A stretch of 36,412 bases of DNA from Firmicutes bacterium CAG:238 (GCA_000435615.1 FR881969.1:15324-51735); one strand, 5' to 3'. Positions 14,704 to 23,379 are shown, numbered from the stretch's first letter. The notes: generated by a model not told the origin, from the sequence alone. A program made the numbers and translations.

Positions 14704-17226
14704 ATGAAAAAAAGGATTTTGAGATTTGTATCGACCGCGCTTGCCGCGGCACTTATGGTATCCGCCGTACCGATAGACAGCACTTTTGCGGCGCTTTCCG
14801 AGGTAAAATCCCCGGCACAGGTAACGACCTTCAAGTCCACGACGGATTTTGAAAAGGAATATGTCAGAGCCTATATCACGGACGACACGGTTTTGAAGGT
14901 TAATTATAAGACCCCTCTGGAAACGACACTTTTTCGTGTTTCGCTTTATCGCGTAGGTGAAAACAAAGGTGATATCGACCTCGATATTTTCGTGGATGCA
15001 AAGCAGAGTACCGCATCTGACGGCACCACGCTCTACGGCTTCACCTACTATCTGGATATGAAACGTTTTGAGGTTCCGAACGGATATTACAACCTCTATC
15101 TCCGCCGCTGCGCGACGGCAGCCGACGCCGAAACCCTGAACTACAAGTCCAGCGGTGTTCTCTATAAAAACATGGAAATCAAGGTGACAGGCGGCAAGGT
15201 GAAAATCATGCGCTACCAAGACGTCATCGAATACAACGATTATGTCAAGGATATCGGCGCGCTCTACAGCACCGACCGCTATCTGGACAACACGCTGGAG
15301 GATATCCGCTTCGTACTGCGAAATCCCGCAACGAATGTCTATGCGGAAATGACGCCGAGCAAAATTTCCTACATCCAAAGCATTTCTGACCGTGTAACAC
15401 AAGGTGCTTATACGGACTATGACAAACTTCTAAAAATATATGAGTATACCGCGAAAAACTTTTACTATGACTCCGTGGCTTTTTCCACGCACTCGTATCA
15501 GTATGCGGATCCTTATGACAATATTTACAATTATGAAAACGGCCTGAGCAGCGCAAACAGCGTTTCCGGGCGTGTTCACACCACCTGCCAGGGCTTCTCT
15601 GCAATCTATCTTGCACTTGCCCGTGCGCAGAACATTCCGACCAGATTCGTTTACGGGCACAGACTTGCTGTACCTTCCAACGACTGGCTCACGGAGGACA
15701 ATATTGATGTGCGCGACCACTGGTGGGCGGAATCCTATGTAAACGGCAAATGGATTTTTGTCGACCCGACCGTGGGAACCACCAATAAATACAACAAATC
15801 TACCGGCGCGTGGACTTACACAGGGCTGACAAACTACACATACTTCGACGCGTCGGACGAACAGGTTGCGACCAGCCATGTATACATGAATATTTACCCG
15901 GACTACAGAGCCGGCAAATATATCGATGACGAATATGAAATGGGAATGCTGCGCGACTTCTTCGAACAGCCTGTCGGCAATTCCTATAAGACACGTGGAA
16001 CCGTGATGAACTCGTCGTATTCCGCTTATGATACCGCTACATGGGGAGACGGAACCAAGTCCCACTTCATGACCAACGGCCGCGGCAAAACAACGCAGAT
16101 TCAGTGGAGCAACAAAGGTTTCACGGGAGATCTCAATCTGCCGGGTTTTACAAAGATGTCAGTCTTTTCCTCACACGGAAATAAATATGAGACAGCAAAT
16201 TTGTCGAACTCGCCTGCATTGAAGAGCGTTTATCTGCAAAACAACAAACTGACGAGCGTTGATTTAAGCAGCTGCTATAAGCTCAGCTATGTCCGGGCGC
16301 AGTACAACCCGATGAAAAATCTCACGCTTTATGTGAACGGTCAGAATCGTACATTCACAGCCGGCGATAACGGGACTTTCTATTTTACGCTGGATACCCG
16401 TTATACAAACAGCAGTCTGTCGCTGTATTCCAAACCGGACATCGGCTATAAGCTCGGCGGTGTTTACAGCACAGGCACCGGAAACAGACTTTCGACGAAA
16501 ACGACCTACCACTTCACACCGAAAGCATCCGGCCACAGCATTCGTTTCGTGCTGAATCCGGACAGCTACAAATATTATTTGGCTCCGGGCGAATCAAGAT
16601 CTTCGCGCCTTCCTTATATCCGCGCGGCGGCAAAACGCCTGAACGAACTGGGTTACTACAACCCGAACGGCAATTCGTACGGATATTGGTATGGCCAAAC
16701 CGCAGTGGGCGAAGAAACTTCCTACACGGACGAACTCGTTTCCGCAGTCATCAAATTTCAGGTAATGCATGATATTTCAAACACCGGAAATGTCGGACAG
16801 CAAACATGGTCTGCCCTCTTCAGCGACTCGGCAAAGAGCATGGTTTCCGATTATGAATATTCACAAATTCTTGCGAATTATGAAGCAATGAAAGTTCAGC
16901 GTGCGGAAGCAACGGAACAGATGAATCAGCTCACGGTTAAGGCTTCTTCCACCGCTTCCAAAGGCGCCATGAACCTGACCTGGAGCAGCAGCTCAGCAGT
17001 CCTTGATATTGACAGCGTTCAAATCGATGGCTACGAGCTTTGGAAATCCACTTCCAAGAGCAGCGGCTGGCAGCTTCTGAAGAGCACGACCGGAAAGAAG
17101 TTCAAGAACACTTCCAATATCAAAAAAGGCACCCGTTACTACTACAAGGTGCGCGCTTACAGAGAAATCGGCGGTCAGAAGATTTACTCGCCGTGGTCGA
17201 ATGTAACTTATAAGATTGCAAAATAA
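14704..17226 (+). CDS. Secreted transglutaminase-like protein with LRR, peptidoglycan-binding and FN3 domains
   Basis: Exported protein of 840 residues: signal peptide 1-29 (MKKR, hydrophobic stretch, STFA-A cleavage). Transglutaminase-like core near 235-360 with triad C295 (TTCQGFSA), H339 (DHWWAESY) and D354 (FVDPTVG). A short leucine-rich repeat stretch lies near 495-542 (SVYLQNNKLTSVDLSSC). A PG_binding_1-like domain follows at about 635-706 (AAAKRLNELGYYN ... VIKFQVMHDI ... GNVGQQTWSALF) and a fibronectin type III-like domain at 745-838. There is no sortase motif, so retention at the wall is probably through the peptidoglycan-binding domain. The ATG at 14704 has CAGGAGA upstream. The triad predicts a peptidase or transglutaminase acting on wall or external proteins (inference). 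A strong terminator follows. Confidence 0.88.
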   Translation: MKKRILRFVSTALAAALMVSAVPIDSTFAALSEVKSPAQVTTFKSTTDFEKEYVRAYITDDTVLKVNYKTPLETTLFRVSLYRVGENKGDIDLDIFVDAKQSTASDGTTLYGFTYYLDMKRFEVPNGYYNLYLRRCATAADAETLNYKSSGVLYKNMEIKVTGGKVKIMRYQDVIEYNDYVKDIGALYSTDRYLDNTLEDIRFVLRNPATNVYAEMTPSKISYIQSISDRVTQGAYTDYDKLLKIYEYTAKNFYYDSVAFSTHSYQYADPYDNIYNYENGLSSANSVSGRVHTTCQGFSAIYLALARAQNIPTRFVYGHRLAVPSNDWLTEDNIDVRDHWWAESYVNGKWIFVDPTVGTTNKYNKSTGAWTYTGLTNYTYFDASDEQVATSHVYMNIYPDYRAGKYIDDEYEMGMLRDFFEQPVGNSYKTRGTVMNSSYSAYDTATWGDGTKSHFMTNGRGKTTQIQWSNKGFTGDLNLPGFTKMSVFSSHGNKYETANLSNSPALKSVYLQNNKLTSVDLSSCYKLSYVRAQYNPMKNLTLYVNGQNRTFTAGDNGTFYFTLDTRYTNSSLSLYSKPDIGYKLGGVYSTGTGNRLSTKTTYHFTPKASGHSIRFVLNPDSYKYYLAPGESRSSRLPYIRAAAKRLNELGYYNPNGNSYGYWYGQTAVGEETSYTDELVSAVIKFQVMHDISNTGNVGQQTWSALFSDSAKSMVSDYEYSQILANYEAMKVQRAEATEQMNQLTVKASSTASKGAMNLTWSSSSAVLDIDSVQIDGYELWKSTSKSSGWQLLKSTTGKKFKNTSNIKKGTRYYYKVRAYREIGGQKIYSPWSNVTYKIAK

Positions 17227-17271
17227 TAACTACTGACAATCAAAACGCGCCACCGGGCGCACCCAAAAGAA

Positions 17272-17313
17272 AAGCTGCCATGTTAACGAAATCTGTTAAT
17301 GTGGCAGCTTTCT
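17272..17313 (+). terminator. Rho-independent terminator after the transglutaminase gene
   Basis: GCTGCCA (17274-17280) pairs with TGGCAGC (17302-17308), and inside it TTAAC pairs with GTTAA, followed by TTTCTT. It lies about 45 bases after the stop codon. An A-run on the left side would also allow function on the minus strand. Confidence 0.85.
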
Positions 17314-17315
17314 TG

Positions 17316-17444
17316 GTAAGCGTCAAACCATGCGCACATAGGGCACGAAGAAAGCAGTCACACTGGCTAACTGTATATTAGGGGTAACCAAACTTTCGTG
17401 GGGGCTGAACAAACCCCATAGAAATTTGGAGAGACGGGGGTGCG
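17316..17444. other. Non-coding stretch between terminator and restriction-gene remnant
   Basis: No reading frame with recognisable protein similarity is seen. Stop codons occur in all plus-strand frames (for example TGA at 17406-17408 in the frame of the res remnant). The GGGG/CCCC pair near 17401-17417 could form a weak hairpin. It may be debris from the deletion that removed most of the res gene. Confidence 0.4.
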
Positions 17445-17744
17445 GCTGATCTTGATACCAATATGGATGTTGCCGTCTATGTGAAACTGCCTGATAGCTT
17501 CTATATCGCAACCCCGGTCGGACGCTATAATCCGGACTGGGCAATTGCTTTCTATGAAGGTACAGTCAAGCATATCTATTTTATCGCTGAGACGAAAGGC
17601 TCCCTGTCTTCTATGCAGTTTAGGCTCATTGAAGAATCTAAAATTCACTGTGCAAGAGAGCATTTCAAGGCAATCAGCAATGGAAATGTGGTTTATGATG
17701 TTGTAGACAGCTATCAAGCCTTGCTTGAAAAAGTTATGAAATAA
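17445..17744 (+). pseudogene. C-terminal remnant of a type III restriction enzyme Res subunit
   Basis: About 100 codons survive, ending at TAA 17742-17744. They match the end of type III Res subunits: LDTNMDVAVYVKLPDSFYI, then TPVGRYNPDWAIAFYEG and IYFIAETKGSLSS, the PD-(D/E)XK nuclease motif (PD in NPDWA, E and K in AETKG), then CAREHF and a tyrosine-rich tail. The helicase part (about 850 residues) and any mod methylase are absent, and an in-frame stop lies at 17406-17408. The ATG at 17463 has no good ribosome site. This is a decayed restriction-modification locus rather than a functional small nuclease, although the endonuclease core motifs are intact. Confidence 0.82.
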
Positions 17745-17777
17745 ATTATGATCACCGGCTGTGTTTAAGGCACTGGG

Positions 17778-17840
17778 CGTGGAGTAGGATTTAATGTCCA
17801 CGAGATATTAGTCACTTCAGGGCGAAAACTCCACGTTTTT
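17778..17840 (+). other. Inverted repeats before the DUF4143 ATPase gene, possible weak terminator
   Basis: CGTGGAGT (17778-17785) pairs with ACTCCACG (17828-17835), which is followed by TTTTT. The same left arm could instead pair with TCCACG at 17797-17802. The 42-base loop makes termination uncertain. It lies upstream of the ATPase promoter. Confidence 0.35.
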
Positions 17841-17871
17841 AATAAGTTTCAGACTTCTATTCCCGAAACTG

Positions 17872-17899
17872 TTGATTATTTTGGGTTTTCGGGTATAAT
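17872..17899 (+). promoter_or_regulatory. SigA-type promoter of the DUF4143 ATPase gene
   Basis: TTGATT (17872-17877) and a perfect TATAAT (17894-17899) are separated by 16 bases. The ribosome site AGGAGG and the ATG at 17924/17927 follow within 30 bases. Confidence 0.7.
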
Positions 17900-17923
17900 A
17901 GAATCAAGAAAACTAGGAGGTGC

Positions 17924-19159
17924 ATGATGGCTGAGTTAATCAATCGCCCACAATATTTGAATCAGCTGATTCAAAACAAAGATGTAGATCTGGTGAAGAT
18001 TGTCACCGGTATTCGACGCTGCGGAAAATCGTCCTTGCTGGATTTATTTCATCATTATCTGTCAGAGCAAGGTGTGCCGGATTCCCGGATCATTCACATG
18101 AATATGGAATCTCTGCGTTACCGTGACCTGACCGATTACCTTTCTTTTTACGATCATGTCAGCAAACAGATTGCAAAGGAGGGAAAGACCTACCTTATCT
18201 TCGATGAGCTGCAGGCTGTGGAACATTGGGAAAAAGCAATCGAGTCCTTCCGCTTGGATTTTGATGTAGACATCTATATCACAGGTTCCAATGCTTACCT
18301 GCTGTCCACAGAGTTTTCTACATTGCTCTCCGGCAGATATGTGGAGATACGGATGCTGCCGCTGTCGTTCAAGGAATTTTTGGACTTCTATGAGTTTGCA
18401 CCCGATGTGACCATGGACGAAAAGTTTCAAAAGTATCTGCAGTTCGGCGGAATGCCCATTCTGAGAGAATACAAGTTCAACGAAGCGAGAAGCAATCAAG
18501 CGTTGGAGGGCATCTATTCCACCGTGGTGCTGCGTGACATTTTGCAGCGCAATAACGGGGCGGACCAAGCAATGCTTCAAAAGATCATGCTGTTCTTGTG
18601 TTCAAACATCGGCAGCATGACTTCTCCGAACAGCATCGGAAATGTACTCTCTAATGAGGGTGATATGCAAACCGGGAAGCAGAAAAGCATCGCAGGAAAA
18701 ACAGTAGATAAGTATATTACCATGCTTCGCAATGCATTTGTGTTCTTCTCTGTCGGTCGGTATGATGTAAAAGGAAAGCAGCTGCTCAAAACACTTGGGA
18801 AGAACTATATCATCGACATGGGTTTTCGTAATATGCTATTGGGCTACCGGGATGCAGACCGCGGTCATATCCTTGAGAACATCGTATTTTTAGAGCTGCT
18901 GCGCCGTAACTATCGGGTATATATCGGAAAGGTCGGAGAGACGGAGGTTGACTTTGTTGCGGAAAAACCGAATGATAAGGTATATATTCAAGTAACGGAG
19001 AGTATGCAGTCTCCGCAGACCCGTGAACGGGAGCTTCGTCCATTGCGCATGATCGGAGATAACTACGAAAAAATCATACTGTCTATGGATCGAAGCTTCA
19101 TCAATTCCTACGAGGGCATAAAGTCGCTGAATCTGATTGACTGGCTGCTTGCTGAGTAA
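17924..19159 (+). CDS. AAA-type ATPase with C-terminal DUF4143 domain
   Basis: 411 residues (or 410 from the second ATG, which is better spaced from AGGAGG). The N-terminal AAA_14-like ATPase has Walker A GIRRCGKSS (about 29-37), Walker B TYLIFDELQ (about 89-97) and a sensor-like YITGSNAYLLS (about 117-127). The C-terminal part (about 210-400) is DUF4143, with DMGFRNMLLGYRDADRGHILENIVFLELLRR and GETEVDFVAE ... YIQV, which has the look of a degenerate PD-(D/E)XK fold. Such proteins are common, patchily distributed and of unknown function; links to DNA metabolism or toxin-antitoxin-like behaviour have been proposed but not established. It has its own promoter and sits beside a type III restriction remnant, in line with an accessory patch. 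Confidence 0.88.
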   Translation: MMAELINRPQYLNQLIQNKDVDLVKIVTGIRRCGKSSLLDLFHHYLSEQGVPDSRIIHMNMESLRYRDLTDYLSFYDHVSKQIAKEGKTYLIFDELQAVEHWEKAIESFRLDFDVDIYITGSNAYLLSTEFSTLLSGRYVEIRMLPLSFKEFLDFYEFAPDVTMDEKFQKYLQFGGMPILREYKFNEARSNQALEGIYSTVVLRDILQRNNGADQAMLQKIMLFLCSNIGSMTSPNSIGNVLSNEGDMQTGKQKSIAGKTVDKYITMLRNAFVFFSVGRYDVKGKQLLKTLGKNYIIDMGFRNMLLGYRDADRGHILENIVFLELLRRNYRVYIGKVGETEVDFVAEKPNDKVYIQVTESMQSPQTRERELRPLRMIGDNYEKIILSMDRSFINSYEGIKSLNLIDWLLAE

Positions 19160-19181
19160 AATCAAAATCAAATAAAATGTT

Positions 19182-19209
19182 TTGTAATCCCATCGAACTG
19201 TTGTATAAT
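19182..19209 (+). promoter_or_regulatory. SigA-type promoter before the 212-residue unknown gene
   Basis: TTGTAA (19182-19187) and TATAAT (19204-19209) are 16 bases apart. It lies 45 bases before the ATG at 19255, which has GGAGGAG upstream. Confidence 0.65.
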
Positions 19210-19254
19210 AGTATACAGAATATATACCCTTTCATTTGAAAAAGGAGGAGACGA

Positions 19255-19893
19255 ATGGAAAAACGTCTTAAGCTTAGCGAAGATAATATTTTGAAGACGG
19301 CAAAATCTGTGGCGGAGGGAATCATTCATTACGAAGCGGAGACTTTTGACGGAAAAGAATATATCATGCGTGTGAATCCCATGCAAAAATGCAAGGTCTG
19401 TGATGCTGCAAATGGTGTGGAATCGCTGTATCCTGCGAAACTGTATGTGGATTTCGTGGGTTTAGAAGAAAAAAGAGAGAAAGTCTTTGAAATTCGCAGA
19501 AGATTTTATGCAGAAGGACAGGAATATCTGCTCTTGCAAGATGAAAAAGAGGAACTTTATTTGCGTGCCTATCAGGAAAAAGAGTATGACGCGGGGAAAT
19601 TCAAAATTCTTCTTTCAAATGCGGATGCAGGAATCGGAAGGATATTAGGTGCAGGATTGAAGGTAAATTACCAAGACAGTGGCGATGTCTGTATAAATCA
19701 ATGCAATGCGACAGAAGCAGAAATACAGACTTTTGTCGAGGCCTTGCGGGCTTATGAGGGCATTCCGATACCGGATGATGGTATATTCGGTCAAAAAAGT
19801 GTGTTTGCCGGATTTGGAAGCGGAAAAAGCTCCGGCAGTTCTGCGGGAAGCTTTACCGCCGCATATTTTAATCATCACAGCAGATTTTTATAA
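19255..19893 (+). CDS. Unrecognised 212-residue protein with Gly/Ser-rich tail
   Basis: I do not recognise this family. There is no signal peptide or membrane segment. Residues 1-170 are mixed alpha/beta, with MQKCKVCDA near 43-51 giving a CxxC pair and further cysteines near residue 146-151 (DVCINQCNAT), so metal binding is possible. The C-terminal 40 residues are low-complexity (GFGSGKSSGSSAGSF) ending in a His/Phe-rich tail. It has its own good promoter and ribosome site and precedes the lipid-kinase gene by 20 bases, so the kinase operon may be read from the same promoter. It follows the accessory-looking ATPase gene. Confidence 0.75.
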   Translation: MEKRLKLSEDNILKTAKSVAEGIIHYEAETFDGKEYIMRVNPMQKCKVCDAANGVESLYPAKLYVDFVGLEEKREKVFEIRRRFYAEGQEYLLLQDEKEELYLRAYQEKEYDAGKFKILLSNADAGIGRILGAGLKVNYQDSGDVCINQCNATEAEIQTFVEALRAYEGIPIPDDGIFGQKSVFAGFGSGKSSGSSAGSFTAAYFNHHSRFL

Positions 19894-19913
19894 TAAGGAA
19901 TATACAAGATAGA

Positions 19914-20921
19914 ATGAGAACGGTTTTCATCGTAAACCCGAAGGCGGGGCAGGGAAAAGGCAATAAGAAATTTACGGAAAGAATTAGGCACGTGGCGGAG
20001 AAAGCAGGGACTGCTGTCGAGATATATACGACGGCAGGAATTGGCGATGCGGAGATTCTTGCAAGGCAGATTGCTGAAGAGTCAAATGCAGAGCCAACGC
20101 GGATTTATGCCTGCGGAGGCGACGGCACGCTCAATGAGGTTCTGAATGGCGTTTTACATGCAGGCTGCGAAGGCGGTGCAGGCAGTAAGGGTAATGAAGA
20201 GTGTGAAAGCGGTGCGGATATTGCAATCGGTGTGGTTCCCATCGGTACCGGAAATGACTTCTGCAGGAATTTTCCGGAGGCGGCTGATTTTACAGACATT
20301 GAAGCGCAGCTTGCTGCCGAGCCGAAGCGGTGCGACACCATAAAATACAGTGGAATTCTCGCGGGCAAGGAGCAAACCCGTTATTGCGCGAATATGTTCA
20401 ATATCGGTTTTGACTGTAATGTGGTCGATTTGACGGCGACGCTGAAGACTTATCCGCTGCTTTCCGGTTCACTTGCTTATTTGATGGCGATTCTTGCGAT
20501 TCTCGTAAAGAAAAAAGGCGCTAATCTGAAAGTGGAAGTTGACGGAGAAGTGAAGCACGACGGACCGCTGCTCTTGACTGCGGTTGCCAACGGATGTTTC
20601 TGCGGGGGCGGCGTGAAGAGCTCGCCTATGGCCAGCATCTCCGACGGCCTCATGGATATAAATATAATTTACAATGTGAAGAGAATGGAATTTCTTAAGA
20701 AGTTTCCATATTACTCAAAGGGCACGCATATGGAACTTCCGGATATTTCCAAGATACTATATGCGGCGCAGGCAAAGAAGATTGTGATAGTGCCAAACGA
20801 TGGTACGATGCGGCTTTGTGCGGACGGTGAAATTGTGGATGCCGGAAGGGTCGAAATGGAAATCGTGCACGAGGCATTCACTTTCCTGGTACCTAAAGGA
20901 GAGAAAGAAAATGACGATTGA
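19914..20921 (+). CDS. Diacylglycerol kinase-like lipid kinase (YegS/BmrU/DagK family)
   Basis: Cytoplasmic lipid kinase of the DAGK catalytic family, probably phosphorylating diacylglycerol for phospholipid recycling. The 335 residues begin with MRTVFIVNPKAGQGKG (phosphate-binding start). The diagnostic YACGGDGTLNEVLNGVL follows near residues 64-80, and IGVVPIGTGNDFCRNF near 102-117. The C-terminal half has the beta-sandwich with LTAVANGCFCGGGVKSSP and SDGLMDI. A short Gly/Glu-rich insertion (about residues 83-99) separates the two motifs. The 3' end overlaps the next gene by 11 bases. DgkB/DagK is the likely role, but substrate is not certain from sequence. Confidence 0.93.
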   Translation: MRTVFIVNPKAGQGKGNKKFTERIRHVAEKAGTAVEIYTTAGIGDAEILARQIAEESNAEPTRIYACGGDGTLNEVLNGVLHAGCEGGAGSKGNEECESGADIAIGVVPIGTGNDFCRNFPEAADFTDIEAQLAAEPKRCDTIKYSGILAGKEQTRYCANMFNIGFDCNVVDLTATLKTYPLLSGSLAYLMAILAILVKKKGANLKVEVDGEVKHDGPLLLTAVANGCFCGGGVKSSPMASISDGLMDINIIYNVKRMEFLKKFPYYSKGTHMELPDISKILYAAQAKKIVIVPNDGTMRLCADGEIVDAGRVEMEIVHEAFTFLVPKGEKENDD

Positions 20922-21321
20922 GAGAAAGAACAATCTCGGAACGATCAAATTAGATGATTACATATTTGCCCAGATCATACAGACGAGCCTTTCAAAGAGC
21001 GGCGGCAAGGCATTTCACGCTTCCGAAAAAGGAAAGCTCCTGGGAAGTCAGGGCGTAAAGAGCAGCATCGGCGAAATTTCTTCAAACATCAGGATTCGCG
21101 AAGAAGCGGATAAGTATGTAATCGAGTTTTATGTGATTACTTTGTTCGGTGCCAGCATACGAGAGACCACCAATGAAATATTGGACTACATTGAGTATGA
21201 GATGAAAGGGCTTTTCCCGGGAAAGGGCGGCAGACTGATACTTCGCATTGTCGGAATTAAGTCAAAACGAATCGCGCCGCGCAATATAAAGGTAGTGAGA
21301 GAATATGAATCTGAAAGATAA
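20911..21321 (+). CDS. Asp23/Gls24-family-like protein
   Basis: 136 residues from the ATG at 20911 (AAGGAGAG upstream). The pattern fits Asp23/Gls24 proteins: an opening LGTIKLDDYIFAQII, a central block YVIEFYVITLFGASIRETTNEILDYIEYEMKG (about 71-101), then LILRIVGIKS. Family members are envelope-associated and often lie in the clostridial cluster before recG, usually with a DAK2 protein, which is missing here. The gene overlaps the lipid kinase by 11 bases and recG by 17 bases, so all three are coupled. No membrane segment is present. Family assignment is by pattern only and moderate. Confidence 0.7.
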   Translation: MTIERKNNLGTIKLDDYIFAQIIQTSLSKSGGKAFHASEKGKLLGSQGVKSSIGEISSNIRIREEADKYVIEFYVITLFGASIRETTNEILDYIEYEMKGLFPGKGGRLILRIVGIKSKRIAPRNIKVVREYESER

Positions 21322-23356
21322 TATTTCCTGCCTGAGGGGCGTGGGTGCAAAACGGGCGGAAGCACTTAAGAAACTGAATATTGAAACAATCGGAGATTTG
21401 CTGTGGCTTTTTCCGAGAAAATACGAAGACAGAAGGAATGTTCTATCCGTCATGGAAGCGCCTTTGGACACGGATGTGCTGATAAGCGGCAGGGTTGTAA
21501 CCGCCGGGCTTTCGGGAAATCCGTACAGCAGGTCGAGACTGCTCAAGGTGCTTATCGAAGACAACACGGGAACGGTTCAGCTTCTGTTTTTTAATGGAAA
21601 ATATCTTGCAAACTATTTCAAACCCGGGGCTGAGTTTGTTTTTTTCGGCAAAATCACGCTTCGAAACGGCATCAGACAGATGACGCATCCGGAATTTCAT
21701 AAGCCGGGGGACAAAGGCGACATTCGCGGGCTGATACCGGTTTATCCGCTTACTGAGGGACTTACGCAGAATCAGCTCCGTTCATGGCAGCTGGAGCTTA
21801 TGGAAAAGCATGCGGCGGAGGAGGCAGCCGAATGGCTGCCGGATTGGATTGTAACGGAATGCAATTTGTGCAGCCCGGCACATGCACTGTCGAATATCCA
21901 TTTCCCGAAAGAAAGAAAGAATTTTCTGGAAGCCAGATATCGTTTGATCTTTGAGGAACTGCTCACGCTCCAGACAGGGCTGTTCTATATTAAAAACGGA
22001 AGCAGGGGCAATGCGAATGCTGTGGCGGCTTCCAAGGCGGTTTCGGTAAAACCGTTTGAAAATTCCTTTCAATTTGAACTTACCGACAGCCAGAAGAAGG
22101 TTTTTGCTCAGATAGAAAAAGACATGGAGCAGGAAAAGAACATGAACCGGCTTGTACAGGGTGATGTGGGCTCCGGCAAGACCGCGGTTGCGGAAATGGC
22201 AATGTTTAAAGCGGTAAAAAGCGGATTTCAGGCGGCAATGATGGCCCCGACCGAATTGCTCGCGAAGCAGCATTTTGCGAGTCTGAAACGCGATTTTGAG
22301 CCTTTCGGGGTGAAAGTGGGACTGTTGTCAGGTTCGCTCAGTGCGAAGGAGCGCAAGGCGGTTCTCGAAAGCCTGAAATCCGGAGAGACCGACATTTTGG
22401 TCGGCACGCATGCATTGATACAGTCGGATGTACGCTTTGCAAACCTCGGTCTGGTTATCACGGACGAACAGCACCGATTCGGTGTCAACCAAAGAGAACT
22501 GCTGTCCGCAAAGGGCAGGAATCCGGACATTCTTGTAATGACGGCAACGCCGATACCGAGGACGCTTGCGGTTATCCTGTACGGAGATATGGATATTTCG
22601 GTGATTGACGGAATGCCTCGCGGAAGAAAACCCATAAAAACATTCGCAAGAAAAGAAAGCGCACGCGGCAAAGTATATGATTTTGTGCATGAGCAGGTAA
22701 AACAGGGCAGGCAGGCCTATGTTGTCGCCCCTCTTATCGAGGAGTCCGAAAAGCTGAGCTGCCGTTCGGCAGAAGAAGTTTTTGAGGAACTCAGAGCGAA
22801 GTATCCGGATATCCGAATCGGTTTTGTCCACGGATTGATGAAACAGAACGAGAAGGATGCGGCGATGGAAAAATTTGCGGCCGGCGAAACGGATATACTG
22901 GTATCGACCGTGGTAATCGAAGTCGGCATTGATGTCGCAAACGCAAGCGTTATGGTGATTGAAAACAGTGAAAGATTCGGTCTTGCACAGCTCCATCAGC
23001 TCAGAGGCAGGGTTGGCAGAGGAAGCACGCAGTCCTACTGCATACTGATTTCCGACAGCGAAAGCAGGGTGGCGAAGAAAAGAAACGAAATCATGTGCCA
23101 GACCACTGACGGATTTGTGATTGCGGAAGAAGATTTAAAGCTGAGAGGACCGGGAGAACTTTTCGGCACGCGCCAGCACGGACTGCCGGAGCTGAATATC
23201 AGCGACCTAGTAAGAAATGCCGAAATCCTCGAAACCACAAAGAACATAGCCGTGGAACTGATCGAAAGAGACCCGGAGCTCTCAAGCCCTGAAAACTCCG
23301 GATTGAAAGAGCGGGTCCGGAAAATGTTCGGCGATAAGATTCAGCTTCGTTTATAA
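21305..23356 (+). CDS. recG: ATP-dependent DNA helicase RecG
   Basis: Branch-migrating helicase that reverses stalled replication forks and processes recombination intermediates. The 683 residues contain the wedge/OB domain (about 1-160, with GVGAKRAEALKKLNIETIGDLLWLFPRKYEDR), Walker A GDVGSGKT (286-293), motif II DEQH (387-390), motif III TATPIPRTL, and the C-terminal helicase half with STVVIEVGIDVANASVMVIENSERFGLAQLHQLRGRVGRG (motifs V-VI) and the RecG-specific tail GELFGTRQHGLPEL. It overlaps the Asp23-like gene by 17 bases and is followed by a hairpin terminator. Confidence 0.97.
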   Translation: MNLKDNISCLRGVGAKRAEALKKLNIETIGDLLWLFPRKYEDRRNVLSVMEAPLDTDVLISGRVVTAGLSGNPYSRSRLLKVLIEDNTGTVQLLFFNGKYLANYFKPGAEFVFFGKITLRNGIRQMTHPEFHKPGDKGDIRGLIPVYPLTEGLTQNQLRSWQLELMEKHAAEEAAEWLPDWIVTECNLCSPAHALSNIHFPKERKNFLEARYRLIFEELLTLQTGLFYIKNGSRGNANAVAASKAVSVKPFENSFQFELTDSQKKVFAQIEKDMEQEKNMNRLVQGDVGSGKTAVAEMAMFKAVKSGFQAAMMAPTELLAKQHFASLKRDFEPFGVKVGLLSGSLSAKERKAVLESLKSGETDILVGTHALIQSDVRFANLGLVITDEQHRFGVNQRELLSAKGRNPDILVMTATPIPRTLAVILYGDMDISVIDGMPRGRKPIKTFARKESARGKVYDFVHEQVKQGRQAYVVAPLIEESEKLSCRSAEEVFEELRAKYPDIRIGFVHGLMKQNEKDAAMEKFAAGETDILVSTVVIEVGIDVANASVMVIENSERFGLAQLHQLRGRVGRGSTQSYCILISDSESRVAKKRNEIMCQTTDGFVIAEEDLKLRGPGELFGTRQHGLPELNISDLVRNAEILETTKNIAVELIERDPELSSPENSGLKERVRKMFGDKIQLRL

Positions 23357-23379
23357 GCCTTTGTAAACCTTCCGATACA

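Noticed and set aside
14578..15402. 274-codon minus-strand frame opposite the transglutaminase gene
   Set aside because: Antisense to a clearly coding region; no ribosome site; composition typical of shadow frames.
17463..17744. Functional small nuclease encoded by the res remnant
   Set aside because: No ribosome site, an in-frame stop shortly upstream, and lack of the helicase part make a decayed gene more likely than an active protein.
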